Shown here piece after piece: positions 48,749-60,114 of a stretch of DNA of 64,000 nucleotides. The position numbers and the translations under genes are program-made. Position 1 is the first letter of the stretch. Every line of letters starts with the position of its first letter. Under the pieces are notes generated by a model that had not been told where the DNA came from, did not search any database, and was given only the letters and a program-made list of their open reading frames with translations. Origin of the DNA: Protonemura montana (Eukaryota > Arthropoda > Insecta > Plecoptera > Nemouridae); NCBI GenBank assembly GCA_947568835.1, contig OX387604.1:2708001-2772000 (forward strand), given 5' to 3'.

Positions 48749-49111
48749 CGAGCAGCGAGCAGCGAGCAGCGAGCAGCGAGCAGCGAGCACCGAGCTCCAA
48801 GCAGCGTATAAACGGTATAATAGGCATTCTCTACTGTTCCACCACAAGTATGTGCGAGATTTCATTTTGTGCTTTGGTTCAATCGAAATTTGAGCCTGTT
48901 TCGCCCCAAACCAGACTTCCCCGAAGCGTTGCACAGTATCCACCCTCCACCCCACGGTGTTTATTGCATAGCCGACATAACTTGCTTGTGTAGTACGTAA
49001 TACATGCAAAGGTATAGCAATGGGGCTTCTATCCCGGATGCTAAATTTAATACGGGGGGGTAAAACAAAAATTAGTTCAGCATTGTGCCAAATGCACTTT
49101 ACATGTTTCAC
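48662..49111 (-). other. 149-codon minus-strand open frame, unidentified
   Basis: The longest open frame here that is not mainly a tandem repeat. It reads through RVDTVQRFGEVWFGAKQAQI and has a central balanced segment, then crosses the 7-bp CGAGCAG repeat (48749-48795) near its C-terminus. No domain recognised. A frame of this length is somewhat unusual but possible by chance in 64 kb of this composition. Confidence 0.15.
48749..48795. repeat. 7-bp array (CGAGCAG)n, about 6 units
   Basis: Six units with one substituted copy (CGAGCAC). It is the third 7-bp array in this window with an unrelated unit sequence. Confidence 0.93.
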
Positions 49112-49299
49112 AACTTTTTTTTCTTTGTCGAGGGAAGGCCGCTTACGTTATCGTATTTGAATTCATGTGAGCATTAATTTTTGTTGGGATATGTTGACAC
49201 AATATATTTATATGAAAGTGGTAAAGATATGTTTGCATGGTTTTTGGTTTTTCTGGCGTTTTCATTATGGAGCTAAAAACCAGCAAGCGAACTTTGGTA

Positions 49300-49385
49300 A
49301 AATGTGAAACTGAACTGGGATACGAACCCAGGACTTCCCAATTTGGGGGCACATTTTTCCAGTAATAGCTTCCTTTTCAAATATA
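49300..49385 (-). mobile_element. tRNA-like head of a SINE
   Basis: On the minus strand CTGGGTTCGTATCCCAG is a perfect T-arm: 5-bp stem, seven-base TTCGTAT loop, and a B-box of Pol III type. Upstream are CCCCCAAATTGGGAAGTC, in the position of an anticodon arm and variable region, and GGAAGCTATTACTGG, similar to a D-arm/A-box. The 3' side continues into non-tRNA sequence (AGTTTCACATTTTACC) instead of closing an acceptor stem, so it is better read as a tRNA-derived SINE than as a working tRNA gene. Confidence 0.55.
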
Positions 49386-50140
49386 TGTTTGTTTTATTGG
49401 TGTTCATTTGAGCGCTATGTAACTTGGAAGCCTAAGGTCTTTGAGAAGTTCTTAGTGACTTCCTTGGGTGTATTTTAGATACTTCTATGACACTCAATTA
49501 ATCAAAACGTAAAATAAATCTATATAAAAAGCCTATCGAATTGTGTACTATCGATTCTTTTAAAAACTACAAAACATAACTTTAAGCTTCCGCAAGATTG
49601 AACTCTCGTAGATGTTATAACATTGTAACTTTTGGGGTAGGCAGGTGTTTTTCTTGCCGCTTTTTTTGCTTGCTCTTATTTCGTTAATGACAATCAAGAT
49701 AATGGCGACGATGGCTAGACTGAAACTAAGACCTTCAAGAAGTTGGGTTGCTCAGACATATTGGTACCCAATTAGCTCAAGACATCTCAAATCCTCGCGG
49801 CCCTGCAAGCAGCTTGACAAGTTATATTCTCTTTGATTAAGACATTTCGTGGGTTGCGCTTTTTAAAAACAAAAAAACGTTATTATGGCAATAAAACGCT
49901 GTATCAATAGCAGCAAAAATTTGAGTAAAAAATTGTTAACCAATGCGTTTAGCCAGTATGATTTAGTTATCCCGTACTGCTTGAATAATTTCTAAGATTA
50001 ACAAATGATGGGCAAATGAAATGTGTGGTGTTTCTTATGTGCGATGCATTGAGTTCTGACACACAATAATATTGATAGATATCTGATTCAAACCACGTAG
50101 ACCTGGAAGCTTTTATATCTGCACCGATTTTGCCGTCAGA
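49386..50140. other. AT-rich unique DNA
   Basis: Nothing recognised. Confidence 0.5.
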
Positions 50141-50204
50141 TGGAGGGCGGGAACGGGTGGGGCGGGTGCCGAGAGGGTGGGAACGGGAACGGGAACGGGA
50201 CTCA
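50141..50204. repeat. GGGAAC-type G-rich short repeat
   Basis: GGGAACGGG words repeated, with four exact 6-bp units at about 50178-50201. Confidence 0.85.
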
Positions 50205-50764
50205 GGGAATGTATACAAGGAAGGCGTTCTATAAATCCTTGTCAGGTGGTAAATGTGGCGACACTGTAAGTTCGATTAGTGTGATTACTCGATGAATACA
50301 GAGGAGCCAAGCTTATTCTCTGTATAGCTATAAACAAACAATAGTCAACTTGATATTACATGAAGCTTCATACAAGATTACAGTCTTCTTCAAATGCACG
50401 CACAGCTCAAGACAGCATTGAATCGCGAATTCGAAATGCAAGATTCTCGAAAATTTCATATCATACACGTTATACAATTATCAAATCATAAAAGCATCAA
50501 AACACTTTCTCTTGTGAAATAAAGATTACAGTAGAGATTTTATTTCAAATATGAATCCATTCGACTATCTTAAAATATCAAATCGATTTCTACTTTCCAC
50601 GAACAAATAAAAAACGCGGAAAACACATTTTCCCCAATTTTCTTTTCACTGTATTTTTGTTTACGACGATACAAATTCTATTATCGATAAAAGATACGTC
50701 CTCACGTTAAGTGTGTTTTTGGTATAGACTTAGTGATTAATGTATGTCGCGTCATTCAAGTCTT

Positions 50765-50945
50765 CAGCCCCTGCATCAGCGGGGGTGGCAGGGTGGGGTG
50801 GTGGGGGGGGGGGGGGGGGCGCTCGGCTTGGGGTTGGGGACGAGAAGGAGGTAGTAGAGTTCCACGGGGTTTGCGCGCGGGTGCGGAGGGAGGGGGTGGG
50901 GGTGCCGCCGCCGCCGCCATGCTGTATCGCTTTGTCTTCGTATTT
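50765..50945. other. G-rich CpG island with 17-G tract
   Basis: A 17-G run at 50803-50819 and CCGCCGCCGCCGCC at 50907-50921 in a GC-rich block. On the minus strand an ATG at 50918-50920 starts MAAAAAPPPPPSAPARKP, which resembles the alanine/proline-rich N-terminus of many animal proteins, but biased composition alone produces this. A minus-strand first exon is possible. Confidence 0.25.
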
Positions 50946-53900
50946 GATGTCAAACCCACATAGAATATTGGTTGGTGCCGTTCATTTGCACTGCTAAAGG
51001 AATCACCGAGTAATCGGTATTAGGTGATAACTACTGGATTAGAACATTGAAAACAAATCCATGCTCTGCTCGATTGAATTTCAATTGTTTACAAATAACT
51101 GGAGAGTCAGTGGACAGGCACAAAATGCAACACGATGCCACGATTGCACGCAAAGAGCAAATATAACATATATGACTTCTTTTAGTTCTCAAACGCCGAA
51201 GAGTAGATAAGTCGGAGTGCCTTTCTGCATCTTTACGAAGAAATTGAAAGATGAAAATCAAGAGGTTCCTAATAAATAACAAATAAATAATATTCCATCA
51301 CAGTTTTCCTATACACCACAGTTGAAAATGAAACTGTTGGCACAATCATTCGATTCAATCATCGAATCACTGCGATTGCCACCCCTTCGAAGACAATCCT
51401 TTACAGTACCTACTACTGTGTGGTAAATGTTTTGTGTAAGGGAGAATGGCGTCCCTTTATCGTGCAGAGTACGTTGTGAGGCCGAAGGGCTGATTGTTAA
51501 ATAATAATATGCAGATTATAGCGACGTACTGTGGGGGTTCGGGGATGAATTATAAGCGAGAAACAGAGTTTGGAACGGAGCGAACGAGTGTCAAGGGGGA
51601 CGGGGGACGGGGAAAGGGGGCTAGGGCTGAGTTTAAATCCAACCAATGTAATTAATAATAAGCAAATTAATTGATTGCATACGTTAAATGAGATTTATTC
51701 TCAAAATAGAATTGGATATGGCCGTACCAATGATAAGATAGGGATCCGATAAGATGTATGATTATTGATGTGGCACCCAAATGCTACTAAAGATCTTACG
51801 TATGAAACCTGTAAGTGAAAATAACTGTGTGGTTGATTTTCAAATAAGGAAGGTGTGAGTAATTTTTGGGCTCTTATATACCTAGCTCCTTTCGAACGGT
51901 TTATAACTATACACCTCAGGTTTTCTAAACAAAGATAGTTCAATTCAAAGCCTTACCTTTAATCACTGGGTTATCGATTGATGAAACAATGGGAGAAAAC
52001 AGTAGGGCGAGAAGACGTCAAGATCGTGATGAACAGTGGTCCAGGGGTTCATGAGCCTTCATTCCAACCTCTTACACCGGTAACAATAAGCTACGATGTG
52101 TGGAATAAAGAACAACACCACAGAACACCTTTTTTATTATCGATTTATAATAATGAGTTTTATTTTCAATTGATTTCTCTATTTTTGTGTGCTGGCATAA
52201 ACATCAATACCTAACCCTGCATATTGTTGTATACTTATTTGTGCCTCAGGCCACTATCATCGACAATACGTTGATCTATTCAGCTAACACGAAATATATT
52301 TAATAAAGCAAACGAATCAAAAGGCATATTAGAAAATCATATGGTGTCGAGAGAATTTCAGAATCCTTTACACCGGCGCAGAGTTGATTTGAAATGTTTT
52401 GCAGGCTCTTCATCAGATAGCATGAACTTGCTTTGTTTCTACCAGTCGAAAAGATGAAAGAAATCATTCTTATTTCATCAGATCACGCACTGTTTTTTTC
52501 CCATCACGAATATCTTTCAATGTTGAAAAGAAGCAAATAATCAATCAATCAATTTTAAACATCAGTGTGTGTTTTTGGTAGAAATTGTTGGCGATTTCAG
52601 ATGATCACCTGCCGTATGAGGAATGGAATTGCCTTATCCACCCCAGGGATTTAAAATTCACTTATTATTTGTTCACAGACAGATATCCTGTTTTTATATA
52701 AGCCATGAGGAAAAAAACGTTCAGAAATAAAATTATCTGTTACATTAGTAAAATATTTATTATTTTTATGTATAGAAACGAAATAGAATTTCGATCAAGA
52801 TCAAGCGAAATGAAATATGTAGCATTTTGACAAGTGACGATTGCCTGTAGTATCCCGTTTCCTTCTGGTTGCCCCATCTTCCCTCGGGTGTGGACCACCA
52901 TGGTTTCCCACCTTTATATCCCTCTCCTCCTCCTCCTCCTCCTCCTCCTCCTCGAACAAACACGTGGTGCGATTCCCAGGATACAAGAAAACAGGCTCAT
53001 ATTCAACACACAGTCCTGAATTTCACGCGGAGGAGCAAAATTACCGTTACTTGTGAATTGTTGATGAATTGCATTAAATAAAGGTACAGAGGTTAGAAAA
53101 ACCAAGAGGTATGCGGTTTCTTATTTTTAGAATTCTTATTCTAAATACTTATTTATTTTGAGGTATTGTTAGAGATTGTTAAAGGTGTGTTTTTGGTTTT
53201 AAATAGTGAGATATAATAGTGAGTAAATCAATTATTGGAGAACTACAAAATGAGATGTATTGGTCAATGTTGATGGATACGCTGCTAGTAAAATGATTTT
53301 TCTTGGATGATTTGTCAAGAGATGTCAGTCTTCAGCAAATGTTTTTATCATTCTTGCACTTTATCGGTAACCTCTTGAGCAAATGTGATTTGGTATGGGT
53401 ATAAGATTAGAGTTTGATCTGAAGGTAGTTGTTATTCGAAGAGAAGAGTGAAAAAACGAAGAGAATCGCTTCGTGCAAGATTTTCACTCAGCAAAGTGTA
53501 ATAGCATGATTGATGATAGTAAACTTAAGGAGCTGATATTAACGGCCCTCCAATGTTAAAGAAACCATTAATTATATTTTAAGAAAACTACTGTTCTATA
53601 GATGATAGGTATACAGTTACGAATGTTTAATAAAAATAAGCAACATAAGATGGCCTGTATCGAAAGATTTTGATTAATTCAGGTGGGTAGCCACCCCCAC
53701 ATATTTTATATTTTCGTACCCAATATATATAAGAACTGGTAAAGTTATACGGCGACCCTGTCATCAGGCGTAGACATAGGCATAGGTAGGTAAAGGTAAC
53801 AGGCTGAAGATATCTATGGTGAAAAGATAAACCTAGGGCTTGGTTCAATATCACATTCCAAATGAAATTCCAATTGCTTTATTAGCTGTTTCAGATTCCT

Positions 53901-54688
53901 ATTTCAAATTCTGCTATCTACATTTTCACTAATATTTGTCTTACCGGTTGGAAATATATCAGATACATTCGGAAAAATTACTTAAAACCCCTAATGGACT
54001 CAGTTTCGTTTCAGCATGAGCCAAAGATTGAAGCAGCGGGTTTATCTTATAAAAACTGTTTCATTGAAACGCCACAGACTTAATCATAAGTTAACGAACT
54101 GTTAGCTGCTTAATCAGCTTAAAAAAATGACCGACGCCAACCGCCAATACTCAATTGGATATCAAAATCTATACATTTACTTTTATTGTTTTAATTGTAC
54201 ATTAGATTGTACAGATATTATAAGGTTATTTCAGTTAAGTATAGAAAGTATCAGACAAATATTGAAAACACATTTTTATAATATATTACTGCAACTGTAG
54301 CGTGTGTGACTCAGACGTGGTAAGATGGAATTGATAGTACAAGGTCTAGTTTGGAATTGATAGTCTCGTCTAATCGAAGTCTAGTCCAATCGACGAAAAG
54401 ATGAAGAGGAATGGGAGACAAACCTAGACGGTTTTCTTTAAATTTCAAACACTTTCAAACAATGTTCTTAATTTTTTAGCTCCACATTAGTGTTGAGGAT
54501 TATCAGACATAGTTTTTTGTTAACGTACTTGATCGATATTAAAAGTTTACTCGTGTGCGTTTAAAAACAATGTTTAATTGACCAAATGCAATAAAATAAC
54601 ATTGAACATGTAACATTTTAACTGAAATTGATCGGTTAAAGATTTATTTATTGCCATCAATGAAACGGTTCCGCCCCTTCTCCCTCAG
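50946..54688. other. AT-rich unique DNA
   Basis: Contains a G-rich patch at 51590-51625 and a (CTC)n run at 52924-52953. The frame at 51978-52214 shows weak splice-like sites only. No gene supported. Confidence 0.5.
52924..52953. repeat. Trinucleotide (CTC)n, about 10 units
   Basis: Perfect CTC run. It makes poly-Pro, poly-Ser, poly-Leu, poly-Glu or poly-Arg frames depending on strand and frame, none of which is a supported gene. Confidence 0.96.
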
Positions 54689-54931
54689 TAACAATATAAG
54701 TAAAGGTGAATTTGAATGCTCCTCCCTCACCGCTGATTTCAACGGACTGATAAGGCACATAGGGCACAAGGGGCATACGGGACATATAGGCCACATAGGG
54801 CACACGGGGCATACGGGACATATAGGGCACACGGGGCACACGGGACATATAGGCCACATAGGGTACACGGGGCATACGGGACACATAGGGCACAAGGGGC
54901 ACACGGGACATATAGGCCACATAGGGTACAG
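54689..54931 (+). other. Exon-like segment encoding a Gly-His-Ile/Thr repeat
   Basis: CCGCCCCTTCTCCCTCAG ends at 54688, a strong acceptor match, and ACAG/GTAAAA gives a good donor at 54931/54932. The 243 bases between are open, equal to 81 codons, and both ends fall after the second base of a codon, so the exon would be symmetrical. The first 20 or so codons are unique (SKGEFECSSLTADFNGL); the rest is a run of Gly-His-x tripeptides with x mostly Ile or Thr, sometimes Lys, and Tyr twice replacing His. Many differences between units are at third codon positions of Gly and His. The minus strand is also open here, so coding is not proven. No known family is recognised. Confidence 0.35.
54754..54930. 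repeat. 9-bp repeat with 63-bp higher-order unit
   Basis: About 20 units of GGGCACAYR type. The word GACATATAGGCCACATAGGG or its one-base variant occurs at 54781, 54844 and 54907, exactly 63 bp apart, showing a seven-unit higher-order period in three copies. Confidence 0.93.
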
Positions 54932-55020
54932 GTAAAACCTAAACCACCGACCGCACTGTACTCATGAACGCAGAATGCAAAGTTTATTGGTGTTATAGGA
55001 TTATATTATAACATTTTATT

Positions 55021-55450
55021 TCATTATTGAGGTTTAACGACGCACTGTTTTGACAACTGGCCCTACGACACTGGTCTAATAACGTCGGTGAATAAGCGGA
55101 TGATTTTGAGGATGATGATGAACCTAACCTAGTTAGAAGGGAGGAGGGAAAACCCTGTGCTGGCAAGTAGCCTACTCCTGTTGAAGAGCACCAGGGGGAC
55201 CACCGGCTTAACGTCCCTTCCGAAGGACGGTACAACGCGAACATCAGGATTCCTCCACAAATCCATGCTGTCAAGAGGTTGATAAGCAAAGCGAATGAAG
55301 TTGCTGTACTAACTTTCATCCCTCCACTTCTCTTCCGAGCATAGCTGGTCATGTGTATGATGATCACCCATCCAATACCTGACTCAGCGCAGTGTTGCTT
55401 AACTCCGGTAATCTCACGAGAACCGGTGTTTCCAACACGACAAACCGTTC
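55021..55450 (-). mobile_element. 5S-rRNA-derived SINE, copy 2
   Basis: Minus-strand copy of the element at 2506-2914 and the more complete one. Its 5S-like head reads CGGTTCTCGTGAGATTACCG, then GAGTTAAGCAACACTGCG, then GGTATTGGATGGGTGATC, closely following the arthropod 5S pattern CGGTTCTCGTCCGATCACCG. The body carries CCTTCGGAAGGGACGTTAAG and AGGTTAGGTTC. The 3' end has CGTCGTTAAACCTCAATAAT with only a weak tail. A 124-codon frame across it is not a gene. The tail differs from copy 1, so 3' truncation or decay is likely. Confidence 0.87.
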
Positions 55451-58400
55451 AGTCACTATAACATACACCACAACATTATCATTGATGTGCTGTACGGCAT
55501 GGCATGGCATGGCATATATGAAGATGAATGATTCCCATTCACTCATCATTAGAACTCGGTGACAATTTCACGCTGTTGTACGATTTAATGTGCTTTATGG
55601 CAAACACGATTCGCTGTACGCCTGGTGACATACGTGCAATTATAAATACTTTTGAGTGCGTGCATTTTCGGGGTATTTTGTTTGAGTCATTGCTTTTCAA
55701 GTTTTGGGCTGCATTTATTATATTTTGGGCAGAGTTACCCTAAAATGTCATTTTTGGATTTTTCATGTGACTATTTTTTTTATGCTCATTAATTAAGATT
55801 TTATAATTGGAGAACAGAATTTCTGGATAGCTTTATTATCTAGAATCTCTCAATCGAATTGTCAAATTACTGAATTCTGAAATTTAGGACAATCTCATTT
55901 CCCCAGCAAGTTTCACTTACAATACTTATCAAATCGATCGTTGGTACTTAACTCAAACTTAACCTACAATATTGATGAGATGAGAAATGATCACCTCCAT
56001 TGAAACACGATTTAATGTCACGGAATGCTGATATCAACCTACGAATGAAAAAGAAAGCCATTACGGTTCTTTATAATTTAAATACTTTCCAGTCACTCTT
56101 CGATAGATGTTTGTAACATTTGTTTGAATTCATCGAGCTGGGGTGCAACACAGATGCCTAGGGACCGATAAGACTTTCTCATGCATACGCCTCTCCCCCC
56201 CCCCCCCCCCCCCCTTCTCCACCAACCCCGCACAACCCAAGACCCACAAATCAGAACAGTATATTACAATCCCTTACAATTTACAATTACCTGCAGGACT
56301 CAATAAAATAGGTAATACACTGTTTTTTTTTTATAAGTAGCTGTGACCGCTCACAGTTTTGCTAGTTTTATATCTGAGCTGTTGGTTGTAATTAAATATT
56401 TTATTCTAACCAAAATACTTTGAACCAAAGAATTGTAAGCTAAATAAAAATACAGTGTGTTTTTAATGTGACACCAATATTTCATATTTTTGGCCATTTC
56501 TATGAAAAAATATCGAGAGCTAGCTCGAAAACCACCGAGAAAACTTTTAATAATGTCTATCTAAACCGTTGAAACGTGACTAAGATATGAAAAGAGAGAA
56601 AAGTGTTACCTACCTTTTACTAAATTCATTGGCATCACACGATAAGGACTTAATCGTCTGCAATTAATGAAAGTGTGAAGGTAAATACCCACCCTGTCAT
56701 AAATAAAGTGCAGTTAGGGGGTTGGGATGCAATATATTATAATACCAAGCGGTCATTACTTTTCCTGAATCGCTCCTGGTTCAGCCACCAACTCCACGAT
56801 TATCCAATGTTTTGTTCCTTGACACCTTGCTGACATAATAGACTTGTTTTGCTTGTTTGCGATCATGTGTTTATTTGATTTTAATGCTGGATTTTAAACG
56901 GAACTAATAATTTATAGGTTTATTTAAGAATGCCTTTACAGTGGTCCGCTATAAAAGGGGATGGATGCCATTAACGCTTGTTTTGGGGGGATATGGCGGG
57001 GCGATGTTGTGATCCCGGAAGAGAAATTCATAAATCACTTTCATCTGAGATGTTACACCTTGGGTCCTGGGCCAGCTAGTTTCAGCAATGTCTTTCGGTT
57101 TTTCTGTTCTGTAGATTTAAGGAAGGTTTGAGCTTCATTTTTCTTTACCTTCAAACGTGTAAATAACAAAGAATAGAATGGTTAGGGAATTTGCAAGAAA
57201 TTATATGTATGGTATTCAAGGGGTCATTCGCCTAACGTTTAGTCGTTCCAGCCTTGAATATTCCGTACACATATAATTTAGTGGTTTTCAAAATGTTCTT
57301 ATACTTTTCAGTAATACAGGTATTTTTCGTTCTTAAATGTTGTTGAAAATAAATCGAAGGTTGTTTACGCACTAAAAGGGCTATTGAAAAAGTATGCAAG
57401 TTAGCACAAATCGAATGTTCGCAATTCTTCTCCTAAACTGCACAGGTAACTTACCTTGACCAGACCATCTAATGAATTGATTTTGTTAGGAAAGGGTAAA
57501 TATTTTGACAAAGTGTCGAGGTCTGGTTAGCATTTTGAGTAAAAGGGAAAATTCAGTCTTCTCCTGAACTCTGAAGTGACTACAACTCAAATACCAAGCG
57601 AAGAGTTCTATTACAAGGTACACATCACTTTTAATACTCTTCTTTTTAAATCTTTTATAAAATATATTATCAATCGAATGCCTAGTATAGTAATATATTT
57701 TGGGTAGCAATACTAAATGACTTATAGTCTGTTAATGACTAGATCACAGCTTAGAATATTATAGAGTATAAATTATATAAGAACTACGAAGAACCTTTCT
57801 TCTCAGTTAACGGCAAGTTTATGTAAATAGCAAGGCCGCAATGAAATTGGTAATGTTGTTGCTCGTTTAGGTATAAACTGCTGCTTAAAGCAAGCACTCA
57901 TTATTTTTTAAATATATGACAGTTAATTTGTTTAATACATCATTATGGAATCATAACTTACACACCTTAATTAATTTATATGTTTTGCTTTATCAAAATG
58001 ACCGCCTTAAATACTATTTGTCTATTTTGAAAAACTCTAATTTTCTTAGGCAAAGAAATTGAAAAAATAACGGTGATAAAATTGCCAGGCACATAATAAT
58101 TTAGATTTTGGTAATATTATTTGAATATTGAATCAAGCTCCGTTGTGAGATATCACTTTATAAGTTCTGTAAAAGAACACTGAAATGAAAAATAGTGCGC
58201 CATAACAAAATACAAGGCGATTTTCTCGTCTTTGATTCACATCCTTGTTTTAAAAACCTCAAGCCTTCATCCTGGATAAAATCTGGGTGAAAAATATCTT
58301 TCGCATTTAGTTAAAAAAGAAAATAACTTTATTTCTACCGGGATTTATCTCAATTATCATTTTATCTAGTTACCACATAAGGTAACTCATAAATATTATC

Positions 58401-59160
58401 AAATTGATTTGAATTATTTAAAAATTATTACTCTAATTGTTAATAATCTGCAACCCTTCATTAACCCTACACATTTAAACGTGATTCTCCCTTTGAACTC
58501 GACCTATCCCAACTATCCACTTCTTCTTCCGCAATTTCTAACTATATATTCTATTTCCAGCCTACTTCAACCGCAACCCATACATATAAACCATACCATA
58601 AAAGTGTCAACGCGACCTCCAGTGTGAACGAGGTGGTGTTTTTTATGGCATTACACTCTATACAAGTCCCATAAACTTAAAGTACTCTTCAATCTGCTAT
58701 CCCTTTTGCACTCTGGCTAGCATCGTATACACTACGAGAAAAAAAAAGAGGAAAGATTTAGAAGGTATATGGTAGCAGCGAACATTTTAGTAGTCTTTTA
58801 ATAGGCTATAACTCAGTCCGATTTCAGATTGTTAACCATACATATGTTTCTTAGATCCTTTACGAATGTTATAGAGTAATTAGGGGTATTTAAATAGTAC
58901 TTACAACACTTAATGACTACATAAAGATGTATGTTAAGGGGTGTACAACACAATGCCTAGGATTCCCGTTCGATTTATGGCACTGTTTAGTTATCCGTAA
59001 GCTATGATTTATAATTGAATTAGCATTCACAGAGGCATGCAATTTGTTTGCATAGCCTAAAATCATTCACTTTATTCGATGTTATTGAGTTCACATTATT
59101 TTAATTGTGACTGAAATTTCAAATTAAATAGAAACGTCGTATCACCCACATTTCGTTCCC
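55451..59160. other. AT-rich unique DNA
   Basis: Contains a GGCAT repeat at 55496-55512 and a 20-C tract at 56195-56214. Open frames at 55528-55743 and 57486-57710 lack motifs. No gene supported. Confidence 0.5.
56195..56214. repeat. Poly-C tract, 20 C
   Basis: Uninterrupted run of 20 C followed by TTCTCC. Confidence 0.97.
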
Positions 59161-59237
59161 GTTTTAAACAAATATATAATTACGTTTTTCAGCAGTGATA
59201 AGACTTGAATTAAGAAGCTTGTTTGCTTGGTGGTATG

Positions 59238-59460
59238 TTAAGCGATATAATTGATTGGAGCTTTGGATGATGGTTTGGAGATGAGTTTGGAGTCTGGTTT
59301 GAATGTGGGTTTGGACGCGGGTTTGGATGGCGATTGCCGGGAAGCTGACGTTACGACAGGCGCTGGGTCGGTGAGGATCGTACGGTAGAAACAACCGCCG
59401 CCAACACCGCCGCCGCCGCCGCCGCTGCCGTCGCCTTCCACGCAAAGAAGTTTCCTCAGA
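59238..59460 (-). other. Minus-strand frame with poly-Gly and Ser-Lys-Pro repeats; possible terminal exon
   Basis: A minus-strand acceptor-like TGTGTCTGAG precedes a frame reading KLLCVEGDGS, a run of Gly with Val, then CFYRTILTDPAPVVTSASRQ, and finally six degenerate four-residue units (SKPA, SKPT, FKPD, SKLI, SKPS, SKAP) before a stop at 59238. The 12-bp units stay in frame with substitutions. The Gly run is a GGC trinucleotide repeat at 59398-59437. It could be a real low-complexity C-terminus or two adjacent short repeats read through by chance. Confidence 0.3.
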
Positions 59461-60114
59461 CACACGTGAGTGCTCGGTTTACTTATCAACTTTTATTGCT
59501 ACACTTGCTAGTGATTCATGCGTTGCTATCACAGAGGTGTAATCAATATTAATCCTCTGCGTCTCAAGTAAGGCTGAACGGAAGCTTGGATTAGTATCGG
59601 CAAGTTATTTAGAACGTATCATTTTATTTGATCATTATTGTTAGTATTTACGTTTTTAGTACCTGAAATTAATGTGGTCTTGTTAATTACAAAATTAAAG
59701 GTGCCCTTTTTGTCATATTCATTTCATAGCGAGCTGGAATATCTCGTGATTAGGTGTTGCTCAGATAAATCTTATTGCCGCTCACAACCGAACAAAAAAT
59801 GCATAAAATTCTCTTCGGTGGCGGTTTTTTTGCCATTGCAATTTTAACCTCATCATTTTTCACTCTCAACATTTTTCATTTTGAGTTCTTTTCTTCCATA
59901 TTTTGTGCAATGTACGGAGGGGAAGGGGAAAGGGGAATTCGCATTAGGTAATTTTTGTCATATTTCTACGAAACATTTTTTCTTTAATATCAATGAAGCT
60001 CTTTTTATTCATCATGAAAATTAATGTGGAGTCATGTGTCTTCTTTTATTTCGTGTAAATAATGTCAGTGTGAACTCTGTCGTAATATAAGCAAATAAAA
60101 CGAGGTACTAACGG
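59461..60114. other. AT-rich unique DNA
   Basis: Nothing recognised. Confidence 0.5.

Noticed and set aside
52005-52080. Exon between ACAG and GTAACA
   Set aside because: No pyrimidine tract, short length and no recognisable motif. Within chance expectation.
52766-53105. Open frames with poly-Pro, poly-Ser, poly-Leu, poly-Glu or poly-Arg
   Set aside because: All are different readings of one (CTC)n run.
54993-55367. 124-codon minus-strand frame
   Set aside because: Lies in the body of the 5S-derived SINE. SINEs do not encode proteins, and copy 1 does not keep the frame.
55350-55450. A functional 5S rRNA gene
   Set aside because: Only the internal promoter part is 5S-like. The 3' half and closing stem are replaced by SINE body.
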